A DNA stretch of 64,000 nt from Candidatus Aquirickettsiella gammari (GTDB taxonomy: Bacteria > Pseudomonadota > Gammaproteobacteria > Diplorickettsiales > Diplorickettsiaceae): assembly GCA_002290645.2 (NCBI GenBank), contig NMOS02000003.1, positions 53,877-117,876 on the forward strand. Direction: 5' to 3'. Made by a program: the position numbers and the translations under genes. Under the pieces are notes generated by a model, which made no database searches, had not been told where the DNA came from, and worked only from the letters and a program-made list of their open reading frames with translations. Positions 49,287-59,433 of the stretch are shown one piece after another (position 1 is the first letter of the stretch; every line of letters begins with the position of its first letter).

Positions 49287-49784
49287 TTATCGATAAGGCG
49301 CATCTTCTGCTCTCTCCTTAGCAATTTGTTGTTCATACTGATCGCCGATGGCCAATAATTTTTCTTTCGTCATGATCTGTTCGCCGCGATTTTCAAAATG
49401 ATAATGCGGTATATTCGTTTCAACGATCGCATCCACAGGACAAGACTCTTCACAAAATCCACAATAAATACATTTAAATAAATCAATTTCATATAAGGTG
49501 GTGCGACGCGAACCATCATCGCGTGGCGCCGCCTCAATGGTAATAGCCAGCGCAGGACAAACCGCCTCGCATAACTTACAGGCAATACAACGTTCTTCGC
49601 CGTTAGGATAACGACGTAAAGCATGTAAACCACGAAATCTAACCGAACGCGGTGTTTCTTCTTCCGGAAACTGTACCGTCACTTTTTTCTTAAAAAAACT
49701 CCGACCGGTAACACCAAGCCCTTTAAAAAGCTCCCACAGTGTAAAAGTTTTTATCAGTTGTGATATTTTATTCAATAAGTTCAT
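49287..49784 (-). CDS. nuoI: NADH-quinone oxidoreductase subunit I
   Basis: The 165-residue ferredoxin-like subunit carrying clusters N6a and N6b. Two 4Fe-4S motifs are visible: [12 protein letters not shown] near residue 62 and [12 protein letters not shown] near 101. An N-terminal amphipathic helix (about 1-30) contacts the membrane arm. The start overlaps the nuoH stop in ATGA form. Confidence 0.97.
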   Translation of the reverse strand: MNLLNKISQLIKTFTLWELFKGLGVTGRSFFKKKVTVQFPEEETPRSVRFRGLHALRRYPNGEERCIACKLCEAVCPALAITIEAAPRDDGSRRTTLYEIDLFKCIYCGFCEESCPVDAIVETNIPHYHFENRGEQIMTKEKLLAIGDQYEQQIAKERAEDAPYR

Positions 49785-50809
49785 GTGTTAAACCAAGGCG
49801 CACATTTAAATTGCACGGCTAAGGCGATCAAAGCTATCCAGAGCAAAGTCACCGGAATTAATATTTTCCAACCCAAACGCATTAACTGGTCGTATCGATA
49901 ACGTGGAAAAGTAGCGCGTGACCAAATAAAGAGCCCCAAAAAAGCCGTCATTTTGATAAAAAACCAAATGATACCCGGAACCCAAGCAAATGCGGCGGCT
50001 AAAAAGGCAATTCCTTGAAAAGGTGATAACCAACCACCCAAAAAAAGTAAGCTAGCAATGGCCGATATCAAGATCATATTCATGTATTCGGCGAGAAAAA
50101 ATAACGCAAAACTCACACCCGAATATTCGACGTGGAAACCCGCTACAATCTCAGATTCCCCTTCGGCTAAATCAAAAGGAGCCCGATTGGTTTCAGCGAT
50201 ACCCGAAATCCAGTAACAAACAAATAAGGGTAGCAATGGTAACCAGTACCAATGCCAAATTCCACCTTGTTGTCGGTTGACTATCTCGTCAAGATTCATA
50301 CTCCCTGCCGCTAATAAAACACCGACAAAACAAAAACCCATGGCAATTTCATAAGAAATAGTCTGTGCGGCGGCACGTAAGGATCCGAGCAGAGCATATT
50401 TAGAATTAGTCGCCCAACCGGCCACTAAAATGCCATACACGCCTAAAGAAGTAATGGTAAAAAGATACAGTACCGCGGCATTAATTTGTGTTAAGGCTAA
50501 ACCTTGACTAAAAGGGATCACCGCCCAGGACGCTAAGGCGGGCGCAATGGTGATAATGGGCGCTAAGATAAATAAATAACGATTAGCGACTGTCGGCACA
50601 ATGATTTCTTTAGTGAGCAACTTAACGACATCGGCAATCGGTTGCAGCAAACCTAATAGCCCTACTCGATTTGGTCCAATTCTAACTTGTATATAACCAA
50701 TACCTTTACGCTCAATAAAGGTCAAATAAGCCACAGTAATTAATAACGGAATCGTAATGACGATAATCTTAATCAGGATCCAAATCAGTAATAATAAATC
50801 ATTCAGCAT
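49781..50809 (-). CDS. nuoH: NADH-quinone oxidoreductase subunit H
   Basis: A membrane subunit of about 342 residues with eight predicted helices that forms the quinone chamber with NuoB and NuoD. It has [32 protein letters not shown] near residues 28-60 and [23 protein letters not shown] near 205-230, both hallmark loops. I start at ATG 50809, overlapping the nuoG stop by 11 bases; an ATG six codons upstream is possible. Confidence 0.97.
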   Translation of the reverse strand: MLNDLLLLIWILIKIIVITIPLLITVAYLTFIERKGIGYIQVRIGPNRVGLLGLLQPIADVVKLLTKEIIVPTVANRYLFILAPIITIAPALASWAVIPFSQGLALTQINAAVLYLFTITSLGVYGILVAGWATNSKYALLGSLRAAAQTISYEIAMGFCFVGVLLAAGSMNLDEIVNRQQGGIWHWYWLPLLPLFVCYWISGIAETNRAPFDLAEGESEIVAGFHVEYSGVSFALFFLAEYMNMILISAIASLLFLGGWLSPFQGIAFLAAAFAWVPGIIWFFIKMTAFLGLFIWSRATFPRYRYDQLMRLGWKILIPVTLLWIALIALAVQFKCAPWFNT

Positions 50810-53189
50810 AGATTTCGACCACTCCAAATGATGCGCCTAAATCCGCTGTTTCTTCATAACCGGCGGGTACATAAACACAATGATCAGGAACACGTTCATC
50901 AATCAGTAAAGTTAATAGCGCCTGACCCTCCCCTTGCCGAAGACGGACTAATTGATCGGCGCTGAGTTTTAATTCGCGTGCCAATGCCGCATTCATAAAC
51001 GCCGCAACCTTATCATCGGTGGCGGAAGCTTGTAGTGCGAGGGAGCGACGTACTAAACTATCGATGCGATAAATTGGCCATTCGCTGATCCGAGTCATTA
51101 ATTTTTTAGCCACCGGGTGAGTCGATTGCGGAATAGCATTAGTATCTGATCCAAGCCATTTTATATCGGCGATAAAATCCAGTGATTGATTGGCTTTGGC
51201 ACGATATTGATTCAGCGCAGGCTCGAGCTCTTCACGAATAAACGCATGACAGGAATGATTAAAATCGGCCAATTCGAATAAATTACCTAAGGTTTGTAAT
51301 AATTTCCACGCTGCGCGCGATTCTCCTATTGTAGGAATTGCCGCGGCAAAGCGCTGCCAACAGCCCGCCATGTTAACAAAGCTACCCTCAATTTCAGCCG
51401 TAGTGGCGATAGGCAATATCACGTTGGCCTGTTCGAGCAAGGATTTAGCTTTAAAAGGTGATAAGGCAACAACGAAATCAGCTTGCTGTAAAGCCTTACT
51501 CACACGTTGCGGATTAGCGCAATCCAAGTTCGGCTCGATATTCAGTAACAGATAAGCGTGTAGATCCGCTTTAAACATCTCGGCGGCGGATAAACCCGGT
51601 TCAGCCACGTTTACCCCACACGGTAAACGATGCGGAACAGCACCCGCTAACCAGCCGCCGGCACTGTTGGCACCTTCTGTTAAATAAACCCATTGGGCCC
51701 CACTGTGTTGGGCAATAAATTGTGTCCATTGTCTAATTAATGCCGCTTGTGGATGATTATGTGCTAAGGCCCCTAAAATAATCAGCGGTTTTTCAGCGGA
51801 TTTTAATTGTTGGGCGAGTCCTATTTGTGCTGGACTCAGCGTCACTTCGGCCAAAAGTGAAGTAGACTGTTCATCGGCTAAGGCCTTGGCAACACCTTTT
51901 AACGTGGCTAGGAAGTCATGGGGACTGACAATCATTTTTTCCGTTAAGGAAAAAGGAAAAACGAGGTCTAAACAATGAATACTCGCTATTTTAGCGCCGG
52001 CTAAATTCGCTTTACGTAAACGATGTGCGGCTAAAGCTTGCTCATAACGAATATTAGCACCCACCAGTAGCACAAAAGAGGCTTTTTCTAACTCGCTAAG
52101 CCTTATTCCAAGCGGACAAAGGGGAGCTCGCGCCTGATCAGAGACATCACTTTGATGCAAACGATGATCGATATGTGGCGAACCCAAACTACGCCATAAC
52201 TTTTGTAAATAATAAAATTCCTCGGTAGTACTACTCGGTGAGGCTAAAGCGCCCATCGCATGAGGACCGTATTGTTGCAAAATTTTTTTCAATTCAACAA
52301 CGACTTTCTCCAGCGCAGTCTCCCAATCAACCATAAACCACTGTCCATTTTCTTTGATATGTGGTTTTGTTAAACGTTCTTGACTGTGAATAGCGAGATA
52401 ACTGTAGCGATCCCTATCGGATAACCAGGTTTCGTTAATCGCTTCATTTTCACGTGGCACCGCCCGCATAATCTCACCACGGCGGCTATGCCAATAAATA
52501 TTAGAACCCAAACAATCATGCGGCGCAATCGATGGTGATTGCACTAACTCCCAAGCACGCGCTCTAAAACGAAACGGTTTCGAAGTCAGTGCTCCCACCG
52601 GACAAAGATCAATGAGGTTTCCAGAGAGTTCTGATTCCAAACTGTGTTCGATATAGGTACTGATCTCGAGATCTTCACCGCGATTTAATAAACCTAATTC
52701 TTTAATTCCGGCAATTTCCTGACCGAAGCGGACACAACGCGTACATTGGATACAACGCGTCATCTCGGTTGCGATCAAGGGTCCTAAGTTATCGTCTTTG
52801 ACCGAACGTTTTCCCTCGCTAAAACGCGCATTGGATTGGCCATACGCTAAGGAAATATCTTGCAATTCACATTCACCACCTTGATCGCAAATAGGGCAAT
52901 CCAAAGGATGATTAATCAACAAAAATTCCATCACCGCACGTTGTGCTTCTTTGGCTTTGGCGGATGTAGTGAAAACCTTCATCCCAGCGGTTACTGGTGT
53001 GGCACAAGCAGGTAAGGGTTTACCTGATTTTTCAACCTCCACCAAACACATACGACAATTGGCCACGATGGAAAGTTTTTTATGATAGCAAAAGCGTGGA
53101 ATGTAAATACCGCCTTGATCCGCCGCTTCAATAATCGTGGTATTTTGTTCAACATGCAAAGTACGACCGTCTATTTCAATATCTATCAT
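50799..53189 (-). CDS. nuoG: NADH-quinone oxidoreductase subunit G
   Basis: A 796-residue iron-sulfur subunit. Residues 1-90 are a 2Fe-2S ferredoxin domain ([21 protein letters not shown], then C); the His-Cys cluster motif [18 protein letters not shown] is near 95-112 and the second tetranuclear motif [16 protein letters not shown] near 143-158. The region that binds cluster N7 in E. coli-type NuoG (C..C...C) is reduced to a single Cys in [12 protein letters not shown], so N7 is probably absent, as in mitochondrial-type complexes. The rest is a molybdopterin-oxidoreductase-like domain without cofactor. About 90 bases separate it from nuoF, the largest gap in the first half of the operon. Confidence 0.95.
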   Translation of the reverse strand: MIDIEIDGRTLHVEQNTTIIEAADQGGIYIPRFCYHKKLSIVANCRMCLVEVEKSGKPLPACATPVTAGMKVFTTSAKAKEAQRAVMEFLLINHPLDCPICDQGGECELQDISLAYGQSNARFSEGKRSVKDDNLGPLIATEMTRCIQCTRCVRFGQEIAGIKELGLLNRGEDLEISTYIEHSLESELSGNLIDLCPVGALTSKPFRFRARAWELVQSPSIAPHDCLGSNIYWHSRRGEIMRAVPRENEAINETWLSDRDRYSYLAIHSQERLTKPHIKENGQWFMVDWETALEKVVVELKKILQQYGPHAMGALASPSSTTEEFYYLQKLWRSLGSPHIDHRLHQSDVSDQARAPLCPLGIRLSELEKASFVLLVGANIRYEQALAAHRLRKANLAGAKIASIHCLDLVFPFSLTEKMIVSPHDFLATLKGVAKALADEQSTSLLAEVTLSPAQIGLAQQLKSAEKPLIILGALAHNHPQAALIRQWTQFIAQHSGAQWVYLTEGANSAGGWLAGAVPHRLPCGVNVAEPGLSAAEMFKADLHAYLLLNIEPNLDCANPQRVSKALQQADFVVALSPFKAKSLLEQANVILPIATTAEIEGSFVNMAGCWQRFAAAIPTIGESRAAWKLLQTLGNLFELADFNHSCHAFIREELEPALNQYRAKANQSLDFIADIKWLGSDTNAIPQSTHPVAKKLMTRISEWPIYRIDSLVRRSLALQASATDDKVAAFMNAALARELKLSADQLVRLRQGEGQALLTLLIDERVPDHCVYVPAGYEETADLGASFGVVEIYAE

Positions 53190-53279
53190 GCTTCCGCTCC
53201 CATTTTTCGCACTGGCATGTTAGTTTTCAGGCGATAAAGGCTGGTTGTCACGGGAAACCACTTTCTAATCGGTGAAAAA

Positions 53280-54563
53280 CTAATATTCATGCGAATCACC
53301 AACTGGACAGCGCTTATGTTCAATATGTTCAATAAAATCATCACGAAAGTGCTTAATAAAACTTTGTACCGGCATCGCCGCCGCTTCACCAAAGGCACAA
53401 ATAGTATGCCCGGCAATCTTTCCGGCGACACTCGTTAATAATTCTAAATCGGATAAACAACCCTGACCCTGTTCGATACGATATAACACGCGCCACATCC
53501 AACCGGTTCCCTCACGACAGGGTGTACATTGTCCACAAGATTCTTCTTTATAAAAATGTGCAATACGAGTCAGAACCTTAAGCATACAAGTGGCTTCATC
53601 CATCACGATCACCGCCCCTGAACCTAACATAGAACCGGCTTTAAGAATGGAATCATAATCCATATCGGTGTTTAACATCACCTCGGCGGGCAACACCGGC
53701 ATCGAAGAACCACCCGGAATAACCGCTTTCAATTGCCGACCGTGATGAACACCGCCCGCTAAGGCTAATAATTCTTTAAAAGGTATACCTAAAGGCACTT
53801 CATAATTGCCCGGTTTATTCACATGGCCTGTGACACTAAATAATTTACAACCGCCATTATTAGGCTTACCCAAATCTAAAAACCACTGCCCACCGTTTTG
53901 CAAGATAACCGGAACAGACGCCAAGGTTTCAGTATTATTAATCGTCGTCGGACAGCCATATAAACCGTAATTAGCCGGAAAAGGCGGTTTAAAACGCGGA
54001 AAACCTTTTTTTCCTTCTAAGGATTCCATTAAGGCGGTTTCTTCACCGCAAATATAAGCACCGGCACCCATATGATTATACAACTGCAGTTCAAATCCTG
54101 AATCTAAAATATTCGTTCCTAATAAACCGGCCGCATACGCTTCCTCTAAAGCGGCCTCACAACGCTCGAAAGGTTCATGGTATTCGCCGCGGATATAATT
54201 ATAGCCAACACTCGCCCCCATCACATAAGCGGCAATCGCCAAACCCTCAATTAATTGATGCGGATTAAAACGTAATATATCTCTATCTTTACAGGTTCCC
54301 GGTTCGCCTTCGTCGGAATTACACAGTATATATTTTTGACCCGGCGCACCTCGGCTAATAAAACTCCATTTTAATCCAGTCGGAAAACCAGCCCCACCGC
54401 GGCCGCGTAAACACGATGTTTTCAACTCCGCAATAATATGTTCAGGGGCGGTTTTTTCCTTTAAGATTTTTTCCCACACCTGATATCCACCGACACGCCG
54501 ATAACTGGCTAAGCTCCACGGCGGATCAAGATGTAAAGTACGGAAACAAATATCATTCGCCAT
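53280..54563 (-). CDS. nuoF: NADH-quinone oxidoreductase subunit F
   Basis: The FMN- and NADH-binding 427-residue subunit. [13 protein letters not shown] near residues 53-65 is the nucleotide-binding glycine loop, [16 protein letters not shown] near 82-97 the FMN site, and [12 protein letters not shown] near 340-351 with a distal Cys in [14 protein letters not shown] binds cluster N3. It overlaps the nuoE stop by 11 bases. Confidence 0.97.
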   Translation of the reverse strand: MANDICFRTLHLDPPWSLASYRRVGGYQVWEKILKEKTAPEHIIAELKTSCLRGRGGAGFPTGLKWSFISRGAPGQKYILCNSDEGEPGTCKDRDILRFNPHQLIEGLAIAAYVMGASVGYNYIRGEYHEPFERCEAALEEAYAAGLLGTNILDSGFELQLYNHMGAGAYICGEETALMESLEGKKGFPRFKPPFPANYGLYGCPTTINNTETLASVPVILQNGGQWFLDLGKPNNGGCKLFSVTGHVNKPGNYEVPLGIPFKELLALAGGVHHGRQLKAVIPGGSSMPVLPAEVMLNTDMDYDSILKAGSMLGSGAVIVMDEATCMLKVLTRIAHFYKEESCGQCTPCREGTGWMWRVLYRIEQGQGCLSDLELLTSVAGKIAGHTICAFGEAAAMPVQSFIKHFRDDFIEHIEHKRCPVGDSHEY

Positions 54564-55062
54564 CTAAATTATCCAACACTTTATCTAATTTTTCGGGCGT
54601 TAAATCTTCATAATAACGCTTACCTATTTGTACCACGGGCGCATTCACACAAGCCCCTAAACATTCCACTTCCCGTAAAGTAAATTTTTTATCGGCGCTG
54701 GTCTCACCGAAGCTGATCTGTAAGCGTTCTTTTAAATGCTTAACAAGTTTGTCACAATCTTTGAGCAGGCAAGAAATATTGGTACAAACCTCAATCTTAT
54801 GTCGGCCAACCGGTTCTAGTTCATAAAGGGTGTAAAAAGTAGCCACCTCATAGGCGGTCACCCGCGACATGCCTAAATAATCGGCCACCGCATTAATCAA
54901 TGCCAGCGACAAATAACCTTTGTTATGTTCTTGCGCTAAGGTCAAAGCCGATAACACCGCCGATTGTCGGCGTTCAGGCGGATATTTTTTGGCCCATTTA
55001 TCAATCGCTGCTTTTAAATCAGCGGGTAAATCTACGCTTTTTTCAGGACTGGCTTGCTTCAT
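54553..55062 (-). CDS. nuoE: NADH-quinone oxidoreductase subunit E
   Basis: A 169-residue thioredoxin-like subunit binding the 2Fe-2S cluster N1a. The first Cys pair is in [11 protein letters not shown] near residue 96, and the second in [16 protein letters not shown] near 131-146. It overlaps nuoD (ATGA) at its start and nuoF at its end. Confidence 0.96.
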   Translation of the reverse strand: MKQASPEKSVDLPADLKAAIDKWAKKYPPERRQSAVLSALTLAQEHNKGYLSLALINAVADYLGMSRVTAYEVATFYTLYELEPVGRHKIEVCTNISCLLKDCDKLVKHLKERLQISFGETSADKKFTLREVECLGACVNAPVVQIGKRYYEDLTPEKLDKVLDNLDGE

Positions 55063-56312
55063 CGATCAATTTCACCAAATACGATATCAAGGCTCGACAG
55101 TATAGCGACTAAATCGGCTATCATGTGTCCGGAAACTAATTCATTTAACGCCGCTAAATGGGGAAAACCGGCGGCGCGTATTTTAACCCGATACGGTTTA
55201 TTGGCGCCATCCGATACCATGTAAATTCCAAACTCACCTTTAGGATGTTCAATCGCCGCATAGGCTTCTCCTGGCGGCACAGAATAACCTTCGCTAAATA
55301 ATTTAAAATGATGAATCAGTGATTCCATATCACTTTTCATCTCCACACGAGGTGGTGGCACAATCTTATGTTCCGCTAAGGTCACAGGGCCTGGGTTAGC
55401 GCGCAACCAATCGACACATTGTTTGATCAATGCATTCGACTGGCGCATTTCTTCAATACGGACCAGATAACGATCGTAGCAATCCCCTTCGCGACCTATC
55501 GGTATATCAAAGTCCAACTCATCATAAACCTCATACGGTTGTTTTTTACGCAGATCCCAAGCCACACCCGAGGCACGCAAAATAGGTCCGGTACAGCCTA
55601 GTTGCAAAGCGCGTTCGGGTGATAACACGCCGATGCCGACCGTACGCTGTTTCCAAATCCGATTATCCGTCAGTAAGGTTTCGTATTCATCGATAAGCTT
55701 AGGAAAACGCGTCGTAAAGCTTTCGATAAAATCGAGTAAACTGCCGTCTCGATTGGCATTCAGCGCACGCGTTTCTTTTTCGTTATGCCATTGTGAGGAT
55801 TTATACTGTGGCATTTTATCCGGTAGATCACGGTAAACACCGCCCGGTCTGTAATAAGTCGCATGCATACGCGATCCGGACACCGCTTCGTAGCAATCGA
55901 TTAAATCTTCACGTTCACGAAAACAATATAAAAAAACCGTCATCGCGCCAATATCTAAGGCATGCGCACCTAACCAAAGTAAATGATTCAGTACACGGGT
56001 AATCTCATCAAATAAAACTCGAATGTATTGCGCCCGTTTAGGCGCCGTGATGCCTAATAATTTTTCGATAACCAACACATAGGCATGTTCATTACACATC
56101 ATAGAGACATAATCTAAACGATCCATATAGCCAATACTTTGGTTATAGGGTTTAGATTCAGCTAATTTTTCCGTGGCACGATGCAATAAACCAATGTGCG
56201 CATCCGCCGATTGGATCACCTCGCCGTCTAACTCCAGAATCAAACGCAACACACCGTGCGCGGCCGGATGCTGCGGACCAAAGTTTAAGGTGTAATTACG
56301 TATTTCGGGCAT
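55059..56312 (-). CDS. nuoD: NADH-quinone oxidoreductase subunit D
   Basis: The 417-residue 49-kDa-type subunit that forms the quinone site with NuoB. It opens [18 protein letters not shown], giving the conserved His-loop; [27 protein letters not shown] and [24 protein letters not shown] are also present. nuoC and nuoD are separate genes here, unlike the fused form in E. coli. It starts 7 bases after nuoC. Confidence 0.97.
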   Translation of the reverse strand: MPEIRNYTLNFGPQHPAAHGVLRLILELDGEVIQSADAHIGLLHRATEKLAESKPYNQSIGYMDRLDYVSMMCNEHAYVLVIEKLLGITAPKRAQYIRVLFDEITRVLNHLLWLGAHALDIGAMTVFLYCFREREDLIDCYEAVSGSRMHATYYRPGGVYRDLPDKMPQYKSSQWHNEKETRALNANRDGSLLDFIESFTTRFPKLIDEYETLLTDNRIWKQRTVGIGVLSPERALQLGCTGPILRASGVAWDLRKKQPYEVYDELDFDIPIGREGDCYDRYLVRIEEMRQSNALIKQCVDWLRANPGPVTLAEHKIVPPPRVEMKSDMESLIHHFKLFSEGYSVPPGEAYAAIEHPKGEFGIYMVSDGANKPYRVKIRAAGFPHLAALNELVSGHMIADLVAILSSLDIVFGEIDR

Positions 56313-56319
56313 GCAACAC

Positions 56320-57012
56320 TCACTCTGGTTTTTTATGAAAACACGTTAAGGCATTTTCATGGGTGGTTTTACGAATCGTTTTCGGCACTAAGGTACGCGG
56401 CGTTACGGTCACGGGTTGATAAATAACCCGCGCTTGATTGGCGTCATAACGCACTTCAACATGGCCGGTTAAGGGAAAATCCTTACGGAAAGGATGACCA
56501 ACGAAACCATAATCCGTTAACAAACGGCGCAGATCAGGATGACCGACAAAGAAAACCCCATACAAATCAAACGCTTCGCGTTCATACCAATTGGCTGCCG
56601 GCCAAAGCGTGATGACAGAGGGCACTTGCGGCGGCTCAGCCCTTGCAAAAACCCTTAAACGTAAACGCTGATTATGCACCAGCGATAAAAAATGATAGAC
56701 CACCGCAAAGCGTGGTTTATGCCAGGGTATAGGGCGCTGTTCACCACTGTTATCAACACCCCGTTCAAAGCCGGTTAAACTAGCCTGATTGGTTTCCCAT
56801 TCGCTGACTCCATAGTCGGAATAATCTACGACACAGATATCCACTAATAACTCAAATTTAAAATCTGCTTCATCACGCAGCGCTAAACAAACCTCAAGTA
56901 ATTGTTCAGCAGAAATTTCCAAGCTTATTTCATCTAGCGCAATGGTCATCTCTTGAATCACATCGACAAAACGTTGGTTTAGTTTTTGAAGTAGCGGGAC
57001 AGAAGCTGACAT
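56320..57012 (-). CDS. nuoC: NADH-quinone oxidoreductase subunit C
   Basis: A 230-residue hydrophilic subunit. The 30-kDa-subunit signature is [49 protein letters not shown], in about residues 140-190. The N-terminal half is an alpha/beta domain typical of the family. It starts two bases after the nuoB stop. Confidence 0.96.
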   Translation of the reverse strand: MSASVPLLQKLNQRFVDVIQEMTIALDEISLEISAEQLLEVCLALRDEADFKFELLVDICVVDYSDYGVSEWETNQASLTGFERGVDNSGEQRPIPWHKPRFAVVYHFLSLVHNQRLRLRVFARAEPPQVPSVITLWPAANWYEREAFDLYGVFFVGHPDLRRLLTDYGFVGHPFRKDFPLTGHVEVRYDANQARVIYQPVTVTPRTLVPKTIRKTTHENALTCFHKKPE

Positions 57013-57014
57013 AC

Positions 57015-57497
57015 TTAACGACGCTCGATAAAGTGAGTTCGGTTAATTTTATTTTGTAATTGGATAACACCATAGACCAAGGCCTCGGGTGTTGGAGGGC
57101 AGCCCGGCACATACACATCCACCGGCACGATGCGATCACAACCACGCACCACAGAATAGGAATAATGATAGTAACCGCCTCCGTTGGCACACGAACCCAT
57201 CGAGATCACCCAACGCGGTTCTGCCATTTGATCGTAAACCTTGCGTAAAGCCGGTGCCATTTTATTACATAAAGTCCCTGCCACGATCATGACATCTGAT
57301 TGCCTTGGGCTCGGTCTGAAGACCACACCGAACCTATCCAAGTCATAACGTGCCGCCGCCGAATGCATCATTTCGACCGCACAACACGCTAAACCAAATG
57401 ACATCGGCCACAAGGATCCACTACGCGCCCAAGCTAAAAGCTTATCCAAAGATGTCGTTGCAAAACCTTGTTGTTGTAATAAGGGTTCTATTCCCAT
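57015..57497 (-). CDS. nuoB: NADH-quinone oxidoreductase subunit B
   Basis: A 160-residue subunit holding cluster N2, the last in the chain before quinone. Cys ligands are the tandem pair in [10 protein letters not shown] near residues 35-44, one in [20 protein letters not shown] and one in [14 protein letters not shown] choose ATG 57497, with AAGG upstream; the longer reading to 57518 is unlikely since family members start near here. It overlaps the nuoA stop by ten bases. Confidence 0.97.
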   Translation of the reverse strand: MGIEPLLQQQGFATTSLDKLLAWARSGSLWPMSFGLACCAVEMMHSAAARYDLDRFGVVFRPSPRQSDVMIVAGTLCNKMAPALRKVYDQMAEPRWVISMGSCANGGGYYHYSYSVVRGCDRIVPVDVYVPGCPPTPEALVYGVIQLQNKINRTHFIERR

Positions 57498-57844
57498 TGT
57501 AATGCGCCTTTTTTCCACTCATAAATAAAACCTATCAAGAGTAACCCCAGAAAGATCCCCATGGCGATTAAACCGGGTAAACCAATACGTCGCAAAGAAA
57601 CTGCCCAAGGAAACAAAAACGCCGTTTCGAGATCAAAAATAATAAATAAAATAGCGACCAGATAATAACGTATATCAAAAGGCAAACGCGCATCAGCTAT
57701 CCCTGGAAAACCACACTCATAAGGCGATAATTTAGCCGCATCAGGATGTTGTGGCGCACTCAAACGGCCAATAAATAAAGCTGCCACACCGACGAACAAA
57801 CCAAAGGCAATAAAGATGAGGATGGGAAAGTAGGCTTGCAACAT
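57488..57844 (-). CDS. nuoA: NADH-quinone oxidoreductase subunit A
   Basis: A 118-residue three-helix membrane subunit. The conserved segments are [45 protein letters not shown], around residues 45-90, including the acidic helix 2. I start at ATG 57844; the upstream extension has no family support. It begins the complete 14-gene nuoA-N operon. Confidence 0.96.
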   Translation of the reverse strand: MLQAYFPILIFIAFGLFVGVAALFIGRLSAPQHPDAAKLSPYECGFPGIADARLPFDIRYYLVAILFIIFDLETAFLFPWAVSLRRIGLPGLIAMGIFLGLLLIGFIYEWKKGALQWE

Positions 57845-57877
57845 AGTTCTTTGAATACCCGGAGCAATTTTACCGTT

Positions 57878-57883
57878 AGTATA
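57878..57883 (-). promoter_or_regulatory. Possible -10 element of the nuo operon
   Basis: TATACT on the minus strand about 34 bases upstream of the nuoA ATG. No strong -35 lies 17 bases before it, so an activator or a different start site may be used. Confidence 0.35.
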
Positions 57884-57921
57884 CAACCTTCGCGGGGCAA
57901 AATTCCATACCTAAACGTTGA

Positions 57922-58426
57922 GTAGTTATAAATAGCAAAAGTAGCGTCAATGATTATCTTGATAACTGTAATAAAGCTTTCTTGGCCAGTGAACGAACGC
58001 GTCACCTGCTCCTATTGAGCCTATTTGCGACTTCGCTGATTGCATTACTTAGCACCATTCTCATACCCTTAGCCTCGGTCGGCATTACATTAACGGTCTT
58101 GCTGGCAATTACATTATTGGCCATTAACATCAGCACAACCGTTATTCAATCCAAGCATCATCAACAGTAACAAGCGCTGGATAGATTAAAAGCGGTCTGC
58201 ACGCAATCTGAACCCGAACATCAGCGTAAAAAAACCAAGTTATTTAGGCCGTCCGATGAGCCTAAGCTAACACTCGACAAAACGCCTGAAAAGCTGCAGC
58301 GATTTAGATCGCTATTTACATCGACACCTAAAAAAAACGAATCCGGAAACAAGTCGTGATGATAATGAATTAAGTTATGAATCGGTCACGAGTCATTTAA
58401 ATGAGTTAAGTCATTTCAGCCGCTAA
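57922..58426 (+). pseudogene. Decayed small membrane-protein gene
   Basis: An open frame without a good ATG runs from 57922 (first usable codon TTG 57982) to a TAA at 58168-58170. It encodes two hydrophobic helices, LLLLSLFATSLIALLSTIL and SVGITLTVLLAITLLAI. The same frame then stays open for about 60 more codons (QALDRLKAVCTQSEPEHQRKK onward) to a TGA near 58357. A second frame overlaps this and carries DRYLHRHLKKTNPETSRDD to a TAA at 58424-58426. One in-frame stop plus a +1 shift would restore a single protein of two helices and a charged tail. I do not recognise the family. A short two-helix gene ending at 58170 is the alternative. Confidence 0.4.
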
Positions 58427-58551
58427 AAATTTGCTGGCTAACCCTAAACAATTCAATGCCTAAGCCGCAAGTTCTACCCCTTGCAAACAAAGACAGCTTG
58501 AAATAGACTTAAAGCTCATTAGTACGATGCATTAAAATAGATGACACGCCA

Positions 58552-59277
58552 ATGATTAAACGAATTTTCTTATTTTCTATCACTTTATGGATAAGCGCTC
58601 AGACATTTTCTAAACCCAATGACGACTGTCACCCTCAAGCCAATCCAAATCTATCCCAATATATTATTGGCTATGGTTCACTGATAGAAACCGCCTCTAA
58701 AAAAGCCACCGACAAGACCAGCGGTGAAAACAAACCGGTACTCATCGACCATTACCAACGCGGTTGGTTTGCTAAAGGTTTATCCATTGGATTGAGCACC
58801 ACCTATTTAGGCGTTATTAAAAAAGCCAACGCCCATTTTAATGGCACCCTATTTAAATTAGCCTCGGTTAATTCCTTAAAAAATTATGACCGTCGGGAAA
58901 AATATTATTGTCGCCTCTTAGTGAAGAGCGCCGATATCCATTTACTCATTGATCAAAAACTACCGCTTGGCCAATATTGGATCTACGCATTAAAACCTGA
59001 ATTAATGGCAGCACCCTCGGCGCGTTATCCGATCGTGCAATCCTATGTGGATATTTTTTTAGCTGGCTGTCTCGAGATTGAAGAAAAATATCATTTAAAA
59101 AACTTTGCCGCGGCTTGTGTTAATACAACCGGTGATTGGTCGCTGCATTGGGTTAACGATAGAATTTATCCGCGCAGACCAAGCGTGTATCAAGCCAAAG
59201 CGCTCGCTATCGATGCACTATTGCAGCAACAAATACCTCGTTTGTTTCATCAAATTCAATTAGCAACAAACAATTAA
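58552..59277 (+). CDS. Secreted gamma-glutamylcyclotransferase-fold (AIG2/GGCT-like) protein
   Basis: A 241-residue protein with an N-terminal signal peptide (about 1-20, IKRIFLFSITLWISAQTFS). The fold is indicated by YIIGYGSLIETAS (residues 37-49), the substrate loop of GGCT proteins, then FNGTLFKLASVNSLKNYDRREKYYCRL, in which E116 is the candidate catalytic Glu. Members open gamma-glutamyl dipeptides to 5-oxoproline, but an exported form in a bacterium could act on another amide. Residues from about 160 are a helical C-terminal extension. It has no operon partner; the following gene is 156 bases away. Confidence 0.78.
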   Translation: MIKRIFLFSITLWISAQTFSKPNDDCHPQANPNLSQYIIGYGSLIETASKKATDKTSGENKPVLIDHYQRGWFAKGLSIGLSTTYLGVIKKANAHFNGTLFKLASVNSLKNYDRREKYYCRLLVKSADIHLLIDQKLPLGQYWIYALKPELMAAPSARYPIVQSYVDIFLAGCLEIEEKYHLKNFAAACVNTTGDWSLHWVNDRIYPRRPSVYQAKALAIDALLQQQIPRLFHQIQLATNN

Positions 59278-59433
59278 ATAATTTTTTAATCCTTACTTTT
59301 TCACATCACCAAAAGGATGATATTCTGTTAAGATTAGTTTAATGATTAGCGGTTATAGCTTTTTTGTTCTTATTTGAAAATAAACAAAATTAAAATTATC
59401 TAGCAACCTAGTAACAACAAAAGGATACCATTT

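Noticed and set aside
53186..53431. An open frame covering the gap between nuoF and nuoG
   Set aside because: Most of it lies inside nuoF on the same strand in another frame, and the remainder shows no family pattern.
58171..58551. A CRISPR-like or other array in this gene-poor stretch
   Set aside because: No repeat unit recurs; the stretch is better read as remnants of a single gene.
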